Positions 1 to 12,144 of a stretch of 64,000 nucleotides of DNA are shown one piece after another. Source of the DNA: Plumapathes pennacea (Eukaryota; Cnidaria; Anthozoa; Antipatharia; Myriopathidae). The DNA is taken from assembly GCA_964036295.1 (NCBI GenBank), contig OZ038463.1:5695274-5759273 (forward strand), in the 5' to 3' direction. The notes below the pieces were generated by a model. That model was not told the origin of the DNA, ran no database searches, and saw only the letters and a program-made list of their open reading frames with translations. Both the position numbers and the translations under genes were made by a program. Numbering within the stretch: position 1 is the first letter of the stretch; each line of letters starts with the position of its first letter.

Positions 1-337
1 AGATATTATGAGGGTAATAACTATAATATTTTACTGAATTGCAATTTACAAAATACTCTGATCTGGAATAATTTTGGCTGAATCGAAGAGAAGCATTCAA
101 ATCATCTTTTATTAATTATAAGCCGCAACAATGAAAACAAATACTCGTGTTAAAATGGACCAACTTCAATCTCTCTTCTAAAAACAACGTCAGTGTCATC
201 TTTATTTGAGAAGAGGTCTAAAAAATGTATCAACATATATACACCTGCAAAGGTGTTTCAATACGTTAAAGTATATAATAAAAAATATCCAGAAACTATT
301 ACCGTGCACGGATAGTATATTTATCACAGTTGTGACG
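1..337. other. Upstream of the astacin start, no gene seen
   Basis: AT-rich sequence before the proposed astacin start codon. It presumably holds the 5' leader and promoter, but I see no TATA box or initiator I could defend. An open frame runs into the start codon from position 206 without resembling any family. Confidence 0.4.
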
Positions 338-3188
338 ATGCAGTGGTTGTTAATTTTGGCCTTGGTTTCCTGCGCTTGGGGCAATGAAGAAAGCCCAGAA
401 GGTTAATACTGGTCTGTCTTCGTTTTTTATATCTGTTTTCATCGTTTTCTCAGTCTGTGGCTATTTCTTTCTTTCTGGATATATATACATTTGTGTTTTA
501 TACATTCCTCGAGCCTATTATAATGTTTGCCAACATGTGAATTTTTGAATTGTGGTGTTTTTATTACCCGCGGTTAGCACGGGCAGAAGTTACGAAGAAA
601 AGGTTTGCTGTTGTGGAATTAGTTTTGTGGAATAGCATACATTATTCGCGGATCAGAAAGTGAAACAGTTTCTAACAGTTATGTTTCGTTAATGACATCC
701 GTTACTTATCTCATAACGCAATACATAAAATTAACACGGTTGCTGCGAAGAGCGTATTAGTGGTTTGCATGTGACGTCATAAAAATTATCTCGGAAGTTA
801 TGCATTCTACAAAACCAACACGTTGGTATTTTGTAGAACACCATAGGTTAAGCCTCCATGCAAAGTTCTGGGAAGATGCGAAGTTTCTGTCAAGAATTAT
901 TGATGTTTAAAAATCGTGACAACAAGGCCGTGTGTCACGCTTTCTGCCGCGGAAATCCTTATGTTTGTGTGCGAATTTCAATGTTTAACTCTGGAATCAT
1001 TTAAAAAGTGGATGGGAAATAATTCCAAGCAATACAGAATCAAATTAGTAATCAAACCAGCTTTAGTTCGTGCCGAAAGAAAAAAGTCGCCATGTTGGTG
1101 TACAGAAGCTGTACACCAACATGGTGGCTCCATACAAAGCCTTACTGAATTTCGTCGGAGATCAAGTCTCGATAAACTCACACCGCAGTGTGCAATTTCT
1201 CTATAATGTTGCCTAGTGATGTATTTTCAACATATCATCGATTCGAGACATCAAAGTATGTTTGAGATCAATGATTTAGAAGATAATTTTCCGATGCCCG
1301 ATCGTGCAATTAACCACCAATAGTGGTTAATGGTAAGAGTTGCATTCTTAACTCATTTCTTCTCTTTAAATGTCTTTTGGCATTTCTAAAAGAAAATCAG
1401 GGCGATGACGACCCCGAGCTGTTCGAAGGAGACATTATCCTAGACCCAATTCAACGAATGGAAATCGACCTTGGGCTACCTATTGGATCGGTAGAAGCGG
1501 CACACACTCGCGGCGCTTTCAAATACCGGCGATGGCCTAGCGGTGTTGTACCATTCACTTTCGATGATACACTTGGTAAGTGTCGTTTACCCTCACTTCT
1601 CAATGGAACATTATTCACCAATGCATTAAAATTGCAAAGTCAAGATAAGCAACGGCAAGACGTAGAAATGTTGTAATCACTAAATAGTCACGTTAAATTA
1701 TATTGAAAATTGAAAGCAAATGGGGAGAATGGGCTTGGCCTAAAATGAAAATATTAGCAAACATTTAAGGTTGTTTTGATTGATGAGCCACTTAAATTAT
1801 TTCAAATGTCATTTGTGAAAGTACGATGAAAACAATTTTATCGTTTTATCTTGGCATGCATAAAGAAAGCATTATATTTTATTATTATTATTATTATTAT
1901 TTATTTATTCATTTATTTATTTATTTTAACTATAATTATTATTATCCACGCAGCTACTGAAGCAAAGGCTCTTACGGCCATTCAGGCGGCCATGACGGAA
2001 TGGGAGGAGAAAACTGTTGGCTGCATCACCTTCAAAGAAAGGACCACTGAATATGCTTACGTCACATTTCGGACTGGGACTGGGTTCGTTTACTGATTCT
2101 TATTGCTTTGTGTAGTGATAGAAATAATGGCTCAGTCTGGTTTAAAGGTTACGTATATGATACCATCTATGGGGGAGCGGGCTGGGGCGTATACCTAATT
2201 ACCTAGCACCTATAATAAACATAATCTAAGTTATTAGTATAGGTAATCGCATGATTTCGAGTGCAATTTGGAATAAATTTACGAGTGCTCATTTATTCCA
2301 AAATTGCACGAGAAATCATGTGATTACTTGTTAATAACATGCATACAATAATATACGTCGTGCAATTTTTTTCAATTTTGTTACAATTCACAAGTGTCTC
2401 TCAGGAACTTTGTTTTCTCACAAACAGAACCGGAATCGTCCTGTGGAAAGAAAACACGCCCCTTTGTTTTGTTTGGCTTCGCAAATACGCGCGCCGGCTG
2501 TCGGCAATTTTTAATTTCAAATTTCTGCACTCTTAATTTCACATTTCTGCACTGTTAATTTCACATTTTTGCACTGTTTGGGATAAATTGACGTGCGCTC
2601 AGCCAACCAGAATGCAGAAATTATTGTATGCATGTTATTATGTGTGAAATTTAGTGCGGTAATCGTAAAAGTTTAATTATAGCTTGTTCTGTACCTCACA
2701 TGTAACTCCAAGATCTTTAAACATGATAGGAACAAGAGTCAGAGCATTAATGAATTTAGTTCAGATAAAAATGACCGTTTTAAACCACAGCCTTTCTTCA
2801 GACATTGATAGTCATATAGTATTATTCAGCTTAAACGGTGTGCTCGTACTATAATCAACCTGATCAGTTCTATTTCACATTGTTTCTATCAGATGTTCTT
2901 CAAGTATTGGTCGCACAGGAAAGCAGCAGTTTATAAACTTGGCCCGAGGCTGTTGGAGAAAGGGTACTATTGTCCACGAAATAGGTAAGCGAGAATTCTA
3001 CCTAACGTTAGTAATTACAGAGTCAATCATAGAGTCGGTAACAAAATTTTTAAACCTACCAGAAAAGTCATAAGCAATTGTTTGTAACTGCCAATTAACT
3101 TGAAAAAATACCAGTTAACGGTTCTACTATAGTCGGCACTTAGGTTGCTTGCTTGTTGGAAGCACGCAGATCGCAACTGAATTGTCCG

Positions 3189-3219
<31 letters not shown>

Positions 3220-5276
3220 TTGTTTTGTTCTGTTTTTACAAATAAAGCAAGCATAAATTATCCACTACTGCTTGACGAAGGGCTAACGCTTGAAACACCA
3301 CTAAAGCATAAAACTTTGAAGAGCTTTCCCTTATCAACTTTTGGTTGATTTATCACTTCCTATTACACGTTTTATCATCTCTACATCGACACAGCTTTTA
3401 AAAAACAAGCTAGCACAAATATTGACATTCCATTGCAACCTTTATCTTTGCCTTTGTCCCTTGAATTTACACCAAACTCAGGCTTAGCCGCATATGCACG
3501 CACACCCAGAAAAAATTGCGTATTTCTCCTAAAACTGTGTTTCTTTCTATGTTTGTTTTTCTTTGACTATAACTCATGAAGCAAATGTTTTGTTTTACAA
3601 ATGCAGGCCATGCCCTTGGTCTATTCCATGAACAGTCCAGAACTGACCGTGATGACTACGTCAAGATAAACTGGGAAAACATAATCGCTAGTAATTTTTA
3701 TCTATAACTAATCTCTAAGGCCTAGCTAGGTTCAAACGTCGAGCTTCACATAAGTCGAACTCAATGCAAATAATTAGCTGATCAAACAACGACCTTTGCT
3801 TACTTGCATCGAGTTTGACTCATAATGAGTTTATAATGCTGAGTTCGACGTTTGACTCGGGCCTATAACGAAGCGGTTTATTGAGTAATACTTGTCTGCT
3901 AAATCTTCTCTCCGGCACGTTTCCTGTGATATTTCATCCTTTACCGCTTTTATCGATGTTTAATTATTTTATGTTCGAATAATTATTTTTCTTTTGCATT
4001 TTTCTATTTTTTTAATTTTTCAACTTCAATTTTCAATTTACGACTTCAATTTTCGACCACTGTTTTCAGAACATCTGCTCAATTTGTACTTCTAATTAAT
4101 ATTTAAACTTTTCACGGTCATCCACCCTTGTGTCCCTATTCCACAGGTAAAGAAGGAAACTTCAAGAAATACGGCAACAACTACATCGACTCTTTGGGCG
4201 AGCCGTACGATTACGGATCCATCATGCATTATGGTAAAAAATATTTCACCAAGGACAAGAAGTTGCAAACAATCGAACCTCTTCAGGAGGGGGTAAGTTA
4301 CAACAATAAAAATGTAACGGTTTTCATACGTACTAGAAATTGGTCGGAAATATGATAGTGATAATGGTTCTTTTCAGAGTTCCTTTTTTAAAGAGACCCT
4401 CTCACCGTAGATGCTTTGCGCGCCCAGTGACTGACGGCGGCCACTTTTGTATCATACGAAAATGGCGGATTCTCATGTTTTTCTACGCTTTATCGCGAAA
4501 GAAATCAGCAAAAACTCAGAAACTGTATTGAATACGGCAAGCAACGACAGTCAGGTCAATCAGTCATAACGTCGAGCACCTCAGGAAAGTCAAGCTTCGG
4601 ATGTAAATGGGCGTACAAAGCATCTACGGTGAGAGAGTCTCTTTAATCACTTGATTCTGTTTCAACGATCTGACGACTTTTCAAACGTTTCACGACTGAT
4701 AGGGCCAAACATCCATAAGACAAAATCCGATTTCCACCACCTTAGCGGAATTTGAAGAATTATCGTTTAAGTTGTGTTAGTGCCAGGGTTAGGCCGTTGT
4801 CGGTGTGTACTTTAAAAAGTGAAAATCTAGTTTCGTTGGCGTTTTTAAAGTTTCACACAATTTACACTAAGACTTGACATCACACTCTATGCAAATTAGT
4901 AGAACGGCCCATGCTTTTTCTTTTTTTATACATACGGTATGATCTCTTTTTTCCAGCTTTTCTTTATATCAATCTCTTTTTCTCTTTCTCTCTAAATACC
5001 TCAAAGACAAGTTTATCAACCAAGTTAAGATAGGTGATATTTAGAGCATTAGTAAGATTTTTAACACACAGCTTAATTTATGGCCGGGCAATTCTGTACT
5101 ACTACAGAAAGATAAATTGAAAGTTTCGCGCTCTCTCTCTCCCTCTCTCTCTCTCTCTTTCTCTCTTTCTCTCTTTCTCTCTCTGCATATACCAAATCTA
5201 GGTGACGATTGGTCAAAGACTAGAGCTGAGCGACATAGATGCACGACAAGTCCGCAAAATGTACCGGTGCTTGTAA
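338..5276 (+). CDS. Astacin-family zinc metalloprotease (M12A), 7 exons
   Basis: Exons 338-401, 1393-1575, 1954-2083, 2893-2984, 3607-3690, 4147-4292 and 5202-5276 join in phase to 774 nt, giving 257 residues. The start is the ATG giving a signal peptide (residues 1 to about 16, [15 protein letters not shown]). A short propeptide holds FEGD (residues 32-35), the aspartate-switch motif that keeps astacins latent. The catalytic domain has the zinc motif [13 protein letters not shown] (H154, H158, H164; split across exons 4 and 5) and the Met-turn SIMHYG (M212, Y214). The last exon carries the closing VTIGQR...LS.xD element and ends in RCL. No CUB, EGF or ShK domain follows, so this is a minimal secreted astacin. 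AATAAA hexamers at 5291 and 5313 are candidate poly(A) signals. Astacins act in development, digestion and matrix processing; the substrate here is unknown. Confidence 0.9.
1085..1130. repeat. Perfect short hairpin in astacin intron 1
   Basis: A stem of about 17 bp (GCCATGTTGGTGTACAG and its reverse complement) with a 3-nt loop. A related CCATGTTGGTG / CACCAACATGG pair occurs near 48068-48131, so this is probably a remnant of a dispersed palindromic element. Confidence 0.55.
2229..2643. mobile_element. Nested foldback elements in astacin intron 3
   Basis: Two inverted repeats overlap. The first (about 2234-2337) pairs a TTATTAGTATAGGTAATC-type arm with its complement around a GCACTCGTAAATT-like core. 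The second pairs TAACATGCATACAATAAT (about 2336) with ATTATTGTATGCATGTTA (about 2622-2639). This suggests one miniature inverted-repeat element next to or inside another. No coding capacity is seen. Confidence 0.6.
3189..3216. repeat. Poly(T) tract
   Basis: About 28 consecutive T in astacin intron 4. It may be the A-tail of a reverse-strand retroposon, but no element body is recognised beside it. Confidence 0.8.
5128..5185. repeat. (CT)n microsatellite before the last astacin exon
   Basis: A run of CTCTCT with TTT interruptions immediately upstream of the exon at 5202. It doubles as the polypyrimidine tract of that acceptor, so length changes could affect splicing. Confidence 0.85.
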
Positions 5277-5651
5277 AACTGAGACACAAAAATAAAAAAT
5301 GATTACCTGATGAATAAACCTGTTCACATTCCTGCATGAGTCTACATAGTTTAATTGCATCTAGTGGATTACGCTAACCCGCTTAAAACAGTCTCAATAG
5401 GTCTCCATTGGCTTGCGGCATTGGAAAAGCATTATGGGATTGGCCGCGCAAGTAACAGTTGCTGCAACTACTGAATCTTGACTGTGATAGCTGGCTACAT
5501 ATATTGTACCCACACACAAACATTTGGTATAAACTTTTCAGAGCACGCTTGTTACCGAGTCTAAAGACAAATTCACTATAGATGCATGTATGCTATTACA
5601 TAAAACGATTTGTCAAAGACAAGCGAAGTGAAATCAATGTTCTTTTACATA

Positions 5652-5822
5652 CAGTCGAACCCGCTATTTCGAAGTCGCCGTGACATGAAAAAAAGTTCGA
5701 AATAGCGGGGTTTCGAAATAACCGATAGTAAATGACTGAAAAAATATCCAAGGGGATTCGGCTTGACTTCGAAATAACGGGGACTTCGAATTAACCGAGT
5801 TCGAAATAGCGAGGTTCGACTG
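5652..5822. mobile_element. Mariner-like MITE, 171 bp, TA target site
   Basis: Terminal inverted repeats start CAGTCGAACCCGCTATTTCG on the left and appear as the reverse complement (CGAAATAGCGAGGTTCGACTG) on the right. The element is flanked by TA on both sides (5650-5651 and 5823-5824). The interior consists of further TTCGAAATAACGGGG-like repeats. Length, TIR and TA duplication fit a non-autonomous Tc1/mariner derivative. Confidence 0.8.
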
Positions 5823-5975
5823 TATATACTAAATGAAATCATGGACAGAGGTACGGGAATGCTAACTTAAAACCAAACTAAACTGAAGGTCTTTATTAAA
5901 ACTTTTGCGACTTAATAGTGTTTAGACAGTTCACGGACCATTAATGACACTCTCGCTCGCTCGCTCCCGCTACGC

Positions 5976-6369
5976 TTATCCTCCATTACAAAAATCTCCC
6001 TCGCAGGGGTAGAAATGGCAATCGAGGTCGTGCTCTTGACATTGCGTTTTCATCTGCTGATGCAGTGCGTCCGAAAGGCATCCGCGTCCAAAGTATGTGT
6101 ACCCGACTTTGGAGGCGGTTGCGCTACCACATCTATACTCGTCCTCCTTGCATTCCACCTCTGATCGGCTTTGGTCACAATCTTCGAAAGACTCAGAGCT
6201 TGCACACTCATAACAGTGCAGAGCCGACGAGGAGCTCACCAAGACTACAAGAGAATTTACACGTCCTTAAAATTAATGCCCACCTCATAAACAAATGCAC
6301 ACATGCACTTTTAAAAATATGACTATACCTACCCAGGCACAAGACAAGAGTAATTCCTCGTAGCATCAT
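5976..6369 (-). CDS. Ly6/uPAR three-finger domain secreted protein, copy A
   Basis: Two exons, 6333-6369 (37 nt) and 5976-6244, join in phase 1 to 101 residues. The first exon encodes most of the signal peptide (starts MMLRGITLVLCL). The mature protein opens LHCYEC, has ten cysteines in an LU/three-finger pattern and ends CEGDFCNGG, matching the family's terminal C-x-N signature. No GPI-anchor tail follows, so it is predicted secreted. A TTTATT at 5892 (AATAAA on this strand) is a plausible poly(A) signal. It is closest to copy C (9298-10115) and lies in a duplicated block. LU proteins bind diverse partners and include receptors, regulators and, in some animals, venom components; nothing here allows a choice. 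Confidence 0.85.
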
Positions 6370-8117
6370 CTTAACTAAGATCATTTAGGCCGGTGGTTTC
6401 TTCTTGACCGCAACAATGACAATGCTTTGTCTCGATTAATTAATTCGAGGTCATTTTATAATTATACTCACAATCGAAACATAAGAGTTTGACATTCAAT
6501 TAATTTGAGGTGGTAAGTAAATTTATGGTATTTAAGCATCCTCATAAAAGCAAAAGTGCCTTGTTCTGATTGTAAAATTAGTCCTTTCGCAAAATAATCC
6601 TACCTAATTGTCCGCATTAGATGAGTAAGATGCAATAAACCTGACTCGCATTAGTTACTGTATCGGCAGTTGTCTACTCAGTCGGCACTGCGTTTCAGAT
6701 GCGACAAAATAGGAACATCTGTTGGGCCTCAGTCGATAAATAATTTGCAAATTAATCGGCGAAAAACGTTCACTTTCATTGCAAAAAAAAAACACATGCT
6801 AAGGAGTTTGCATTCAATTGATCCCTCTATTTACTAAAAGTGCAAATATAAAACATTCAGGAAATTGGACTAACTTTCACTATGGCACAATGAGAAGTAT
6901 TTTGATTCTTATGAAAGTTGCCTATACAATATATTAATGTGTGTATCCAGCTTATAAAACAATTCGCCGTTTTACAATCATTAGTTCACATAATTTCATT
7001 AAATTCATTTCTTTATAATTTTTATAACAATTTCTTTAAATTCATTTTTCAGCACATTTCTCATAACGCCGTGTGATAAACTATGTTGTTACTCTGAATA
7101 ACTGCTACCACCCACTTTTCACAACAAAATATTGGCTGTACAACTTGACCAAAAAGCTGTAACTCTGAACACAAATATAACTAAGTCGTAGAGGCATGCT
7201 TTTCTTTAAAATGCACATACAGGAGTTATTGTATAATAAGTTGGTGACACATTTTCTTCGAAAACCTTTAGCTCTGTGTATGAAAGATTCAACTCCATCC
7301 ACAAACCAACAAAGAAACGGCTCCACGTCCCCATTACAGAAAAAAAAAAGGAGTTGAGTCCGAGCCGGCAGTATTTACTTCCCTCGTGCTCGCCAATTTC
7401 GTTCCCGGAACCTGGAAACAAAAATGTACGTTGTACTTTTGCACCATGGTATAGCGAAATTACTGAAGCTGCCAATTTTGACACGAACTTGCTTTGAAGC
7501 ACCGAGAGTTACTACCTCTTTAAGATTTGATGTACAAGATAAATGATCCAAAATTTCTGACTTGGATGAAAAAATGGTTAAACAAAAAAGACTAAGTGTG
7601 ACATTGTTTAAATATAAAATAGAACCTGGACAACTCCTTTACATTTGGCGGCAGTTGCAAGAAAACCGTATCGGCCCAATTATTATACATATTATACATC
7701 TGAGCCAGTATATCCAGTACTGTTAAAGTAATATATCGACAAAAAACTGATTCTTGCATTCAGAAATTTGGATGTTGTTCCTGTATGAATATATCAATCA
7801 GAAGGTAAATTATGTTTTAGTTTTATCCATACACCAAGTCGGCCTAGTTTGCAAAATAGTTTTCACCCCGGACTTACTATCCGTTTGCACCTGAGATTAT
7901 ATTGTTCGTCCAGATTGCTTCCAGTTTCGCTGAGGAAGGTATTTTTGCAAAGCCAAAAGTCTGTATCTTAATTGAGCCGTGAACTAACGAAGGAAAATTG
8001 AACAGCGACTAAACTCCCTTGATTCTTTTTAATAATTTAACTCTGATGGTAACACCCAGAAGGAACTATACTACTTAATTAAACTGGCTGATGGTCAACA
8101 GTTCTTCTTAAGTGTCA
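6370..8117. other. Intergenic spacer within the Ly6 cluster
   Basis: No exon recognised. The sequence is alignable by eye to the spacer at 10116-12144, including a GTACTTTTGCACCAT motif (near 7434 and 11201), and is explained by the block duplication. Confidence 0.5.
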
Positions 8118-8479
8118 TTAAATGTGAAGAATGTCCTTCAGGTTTCGCTTTGTGTTCAAGAAGTCCGCGCCACCCGCATTTCTGAAATTCCCGTTTCCTC
8201 CTGATACAGGTTTTCCACTGCAAAAATCTTCCTCGCAGAGATCGATCTGGCATTTGCATCCTTGTTCTTTACAGTCCTTTTGCGCTTCTTCAGCGGCCTT
8301 GTCCGAAGCGCATCCACGTTCATAGACTTTGTACTGGCCGCAGGATACGGTGATGCTGCCACACTTCTCGGCTTCGTCCTCCCCGCACAGCTCTTTTTTT
8401 CTGTTGACGTCACATTGTTCGAATGATTCTTCGCTCACACACTCATAACAGTACAGGGCCGACGAGGAGCTAATCAGAA
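8118..8479 (-). pseudogene. Ly6/uPAR copy B, second exon only; first exon not found
   Basis: The exon opens with a correct acceptor (TTGCAG) at 8479/8480 in the same phase as the other copies. It encodes SSSSALYCYEC, a cysteine-rich LU domain ending CEEDFCSG, and a C-terminal extension ending KRNLKDILHI, so it is the partner of copy D. There is no in-frame ATG, and the conserved 37-nt signal-peptide exon (ATGATG...CTGTG or similar) is absent from 8480-9240, where copy D's counterpart predicts it near 8850. The reading frame itself is intact. It could be a recent pseudogene, or it could use the identical-phase first exon of copy C (10079-10115) by exon skipping. Confidence 0.6.
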
Positions 8480-9297
8480 CTGCAAGCGGAATCAACACGT
8501 CGAGATCATAAATACGTTAGTACGGATACCCATTTTTATTTAAAATCTATTTTACACTTTTATGCAGTCAGGTTCATTCTACTACTTTCAGTTCATTTCT
8601 ATTTTCTTCCAACCACATTTTGTGCTAGAATTTACTACTACAATTTTTTTGATGTATTTTTGTTCAAATAAAATTGAAAAACTATACAACTTTATATAGA
8701 GAGTAAATTTAGAATCTCCAAGTTTTTCCCGTCCGAAAATATATCCTATAAGCAAATTAACTTCCTATTATCGGTTATAGGGAAGGCTACGTCCAAGATG
8801 GATCCCTTTTCAAGCCTGGTTCAGGTTCGAATAGCTATTTTATTTCCGACAAAAGTGGGCAAAAATTGGGTTCGCGCGCCATTTTGTTTTACCGGAAGCC
8901 GCCGGGAGGTGAATAGTACTTGATATTCCGAGATTGAGGAGCCAATCAGAGCGCGCGAAAAGCACTATTCACTTGTGTGGTATATACTAAGAAAGGGTAT
9001 AGAGAAAGACTGAACCGTCTGATTGTGTGTTACCACTTAACCAAAGTGTCGCAACTTTAACGTTAATTGTTTAAGCACGACCGAACTGGGTCAGTTTAAA
9101 ACCTTTTCTTTTTTACTGACTCCCACCATAACAAAAACTCCAAGATAAAACGTAAACCAGCCGATTGCCAACTGTAGTGCTTTTATTTAACATGAAAGAT
9201 GCATGGATGCCCTTGAGGGGTGCTCTATTTTTGTCCAATTAGTCAGTTTACGGGCCATTCATGAAACCCTCGCTCAATCCTGAACCAGATTCCATGC

Positions 9298-10115
9298 TTA
9301 GTCTCCATTACAAAAATCTCCCTCGCAGGGAAAAAGTTGACAAACGAGTTGATTTTCTTGACATGTATTTTCAATTTGTTCATACAGTGCGTCCGAAAGG
9401 CACCCGCGTCCAAAGTATGTGTAGCTGGAGTTAGAGGCGGTTGCGCTACCACATCTATACTCGTCTTCCTCGCACTCCATCACATATCTTTCTTCGTCGC
9501 AATGTTCAAAAGATTCATAGCTCAGACACTCATAACAGCGCAGAGCCGAGGAAGAGTTCACCAAATATACTGCAAGACGGAATTAGAAATCATGGACGTC
9601 GTTAAAATGAATGCCCGCTTCTGTTGACAAGTTTATCTTCAATAGGCCCTTTGCAGGACCTTGTAACATGACCCTAACGACTAAAAATTCATCATTTTAG
9701 GCCTTTTGAGTGTTAGAAAATGGAAAAAGAATTTAAAAATATCAAGGAAGGTAAAATGTCAGGCTCACAGCGTTCATAGATCAAATATGGCAGCACAAAG
9801 TTACAAATATTAAGAATTTGCATGGAATAAGTTATTGGTAAGGCCGCTTTCCCTATCGGATTGCTCTGAGTGGAAATTATTTTAGAAACTTAGAAACCCT
9901 TAGCCCAGACCATATAGTTTTAAATAGCTTATGAAGATACATATAGAGTCATCGGTATAGAATGAGAGACAAGCTGATTTTGTAATAAACGTACACACTT
10001 GCGGGACATACAACCCACCCACATGTGCACATAATAATTATGCAGTCGGACTTTACTACTATAATATATTATACGTACCCAGGCACAAAACAAGAGTAAT
10101 TCCTCGTAGCATCAT
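9298..10115 (-). CDS. Ly6/uPAR three-finger domain secreted protein, copy C
   Basis: Exons 10079-10115 and 9298-9569 join in phase 1 to 102 residues. The first exon is nearly identical to that of copy A and supplies the signal peptide. The domain opens SSSALRCYEC, carries ten cysteines and ends CEGDFCNGD. It differs from copy A by scattered substitutions and one extra residue at the splice junction. TTTATT at 9182 is a candidate poly(A) signal on this strand. Predicted secreted; partner unknown. Confidence 0.85.
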
Positions 10116-11752
10116 CTTACGATTATTTGAGTCTCTGACTTATTATTATTATTTTTTGACTGCAGCAATGCCGAGGCCTTGTACCAATTTTAATTAGTCA
10201 ATTTAACTTCACTTTATATCCTCACCGGCACTTGAAACACGAGACTTAATAATGGCAAGGTGGCAATTAAATTTATGATATTTGTTCAGCCTCATAAAAG
10301 CAAACGTTTGTTGTTCTGACCGTAAAAACCCATTTCAAAAGACCAGTCTTTACATTTTATCTCTCCATATGAAGTTGCATTTCGCAAAATACGATTCTTC
10401 AGTCATGCCTGTACTGATTCATCCGACTCGTAGCCCCCAAAGTAGAGATTAACCATGACCCAAAAACCTCGTTCCATTGTTTACGATAGGAGGTCTGTGA
10501 GTTTTTGCTGATTGAGCATTTATTCAACTCGCGATAGTTCAGTTGACTTGTGCATGTATAGCCTATTGTGATTGTTAAATTATCTAAATGTCATGACGAA
10601 AAGTTTAATTTATAATTGTAAAAATTAAAAAAAAAAGAAATGCTACATCGGTTCCATCAATTAATAGTCTCTATTTACTGAAAGCGCAAATATAAAACAT
10701 GCAGCTAATTGGACTTTCAATGCAGCAAGAATAATTTTTCCCAAAGTTGCCTACAATATCAAATGTGTGGATATAGCCAGCTAACAAAACAGTTTTTCAA
10801 TCACTGTTTTATAAACATCACAGCAGTTAGTATACTTTGCATTCGTTTTAAAAGCACGTTTATCATAAATTATATATATTTGGTATGTCATGTGTCCATA
10901 ACTGAACATAAAATTCTGAAACTTTATACAGTCAAACTGTGTATCCTCGAAGTTGCGAAGACTCAGATCGCTGATGGATTTTTCGAAACAGGCTTGGGGT
11001 TATTACAAGTATATTTTCGATGGTTTTTGCTTCGATTGCCTTCAGCTCTCAAAGCAGCGGTCCCATTTACAAAGCAATGCAGAAATCTTCCCGTCCGTAT
11101 TGCAGCAAACAAAAAAAGAATTCTGGGACCGAGCAGTTTTCGCCGCTTAATTCCGCTCGCCAGCTTTGTTACAGGGACCCTGGGAAAGAGAATGTGCGCT
11201 GTACTTTTGCACCATTATATTAGGAGACTGTAATTACTGACACGGCGCAGGCATTTTTAACATGATTTACACTGAAGCCGACAGAGAGTTAACCTTTATG
11301 ATTTTTTGGATAAGATAAGTAATTCAAAATTTTTAACTTGGATGAAAATTACTGAATAAAACAGAAAGATGAAATGTGGCAAGACACCGGTATATCCTTG
11401 AGCAAAGCTAAAAGAGTGCCTAAGTCGAGTTTGGGTTTTTGCTGAATACGAACGATGTTTCTAATTGTTTCTTTTCTTATAACTTGGACAACTTTACAGT
11501 GATGGCGACCTTTCCTTTTCGGCAATACTATTATTATACAATTCAGCCAGTATCCAGTGCCTATAGTGTCAATACTGTTATCGTCAAATTATAATCGATT
11601 CTAGAATAAGATAATTGAATAATAGAAATGTGTTGCTTCAAATGTTGTGCCCCCATGGAAGTGAAGGTCTTATAGTTCAGAATATCCAACCGAGCGGGAT
11701 ATCAAGTGTCAGGGGCAAATTTTGTTATTTTGTTAAAGGGATACTGCGAGAT

Positions 11753-11786
<34 letters not shown>

Positions 11787-12144
11787 AATCAAGCATGCCA
11801 CAGACTGGCCATGAATGTACAGGTGGGTACAATCGTGTTTATCCGGTATACGGCCGGCCAAGCTTGCAACAGTAATTTTCCATTTCAGAATCTCCATCAG
11901 TTTGCACATTGGAAAATATATCCTTCGACCAGATTGCATCAGGTTCTATTTAGGGACGTACTTTGGTGAGACCAGAAATTCTACTGATTCCGAGGAGACT
12001 AAATTTATAAAGGGATTAAACGCAGTCGACAGACTTTAACCCGCTTGATTCTGTTTAATAACAGTTACATTCACCCAGCTGATGATAACGCCAAAAGGAA
12101 CTATGCTACTTAAACTGGCCGATTGTCAGCAGTTTTTCTTTCAT
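10116..12144. other. Intergenic spacer with a T29 tract, no gene seen
   Basis: Duplicate of the 6370-8117 spacer. Open frames here (for example 10709-11233) resemble no family and fall in the duplicated non-coding sequence. A run of about 29 T at 11757-11785 is the only strong local feature. Confidence 0.5.

Noticed and set aside
10709-11233. 174-codon open frame
   Set aside because: Lies in duplicated non-coding spacer of the Ly6 cluster; its counterpart at 6860-7400 is not open in the same frame and it matches no family.
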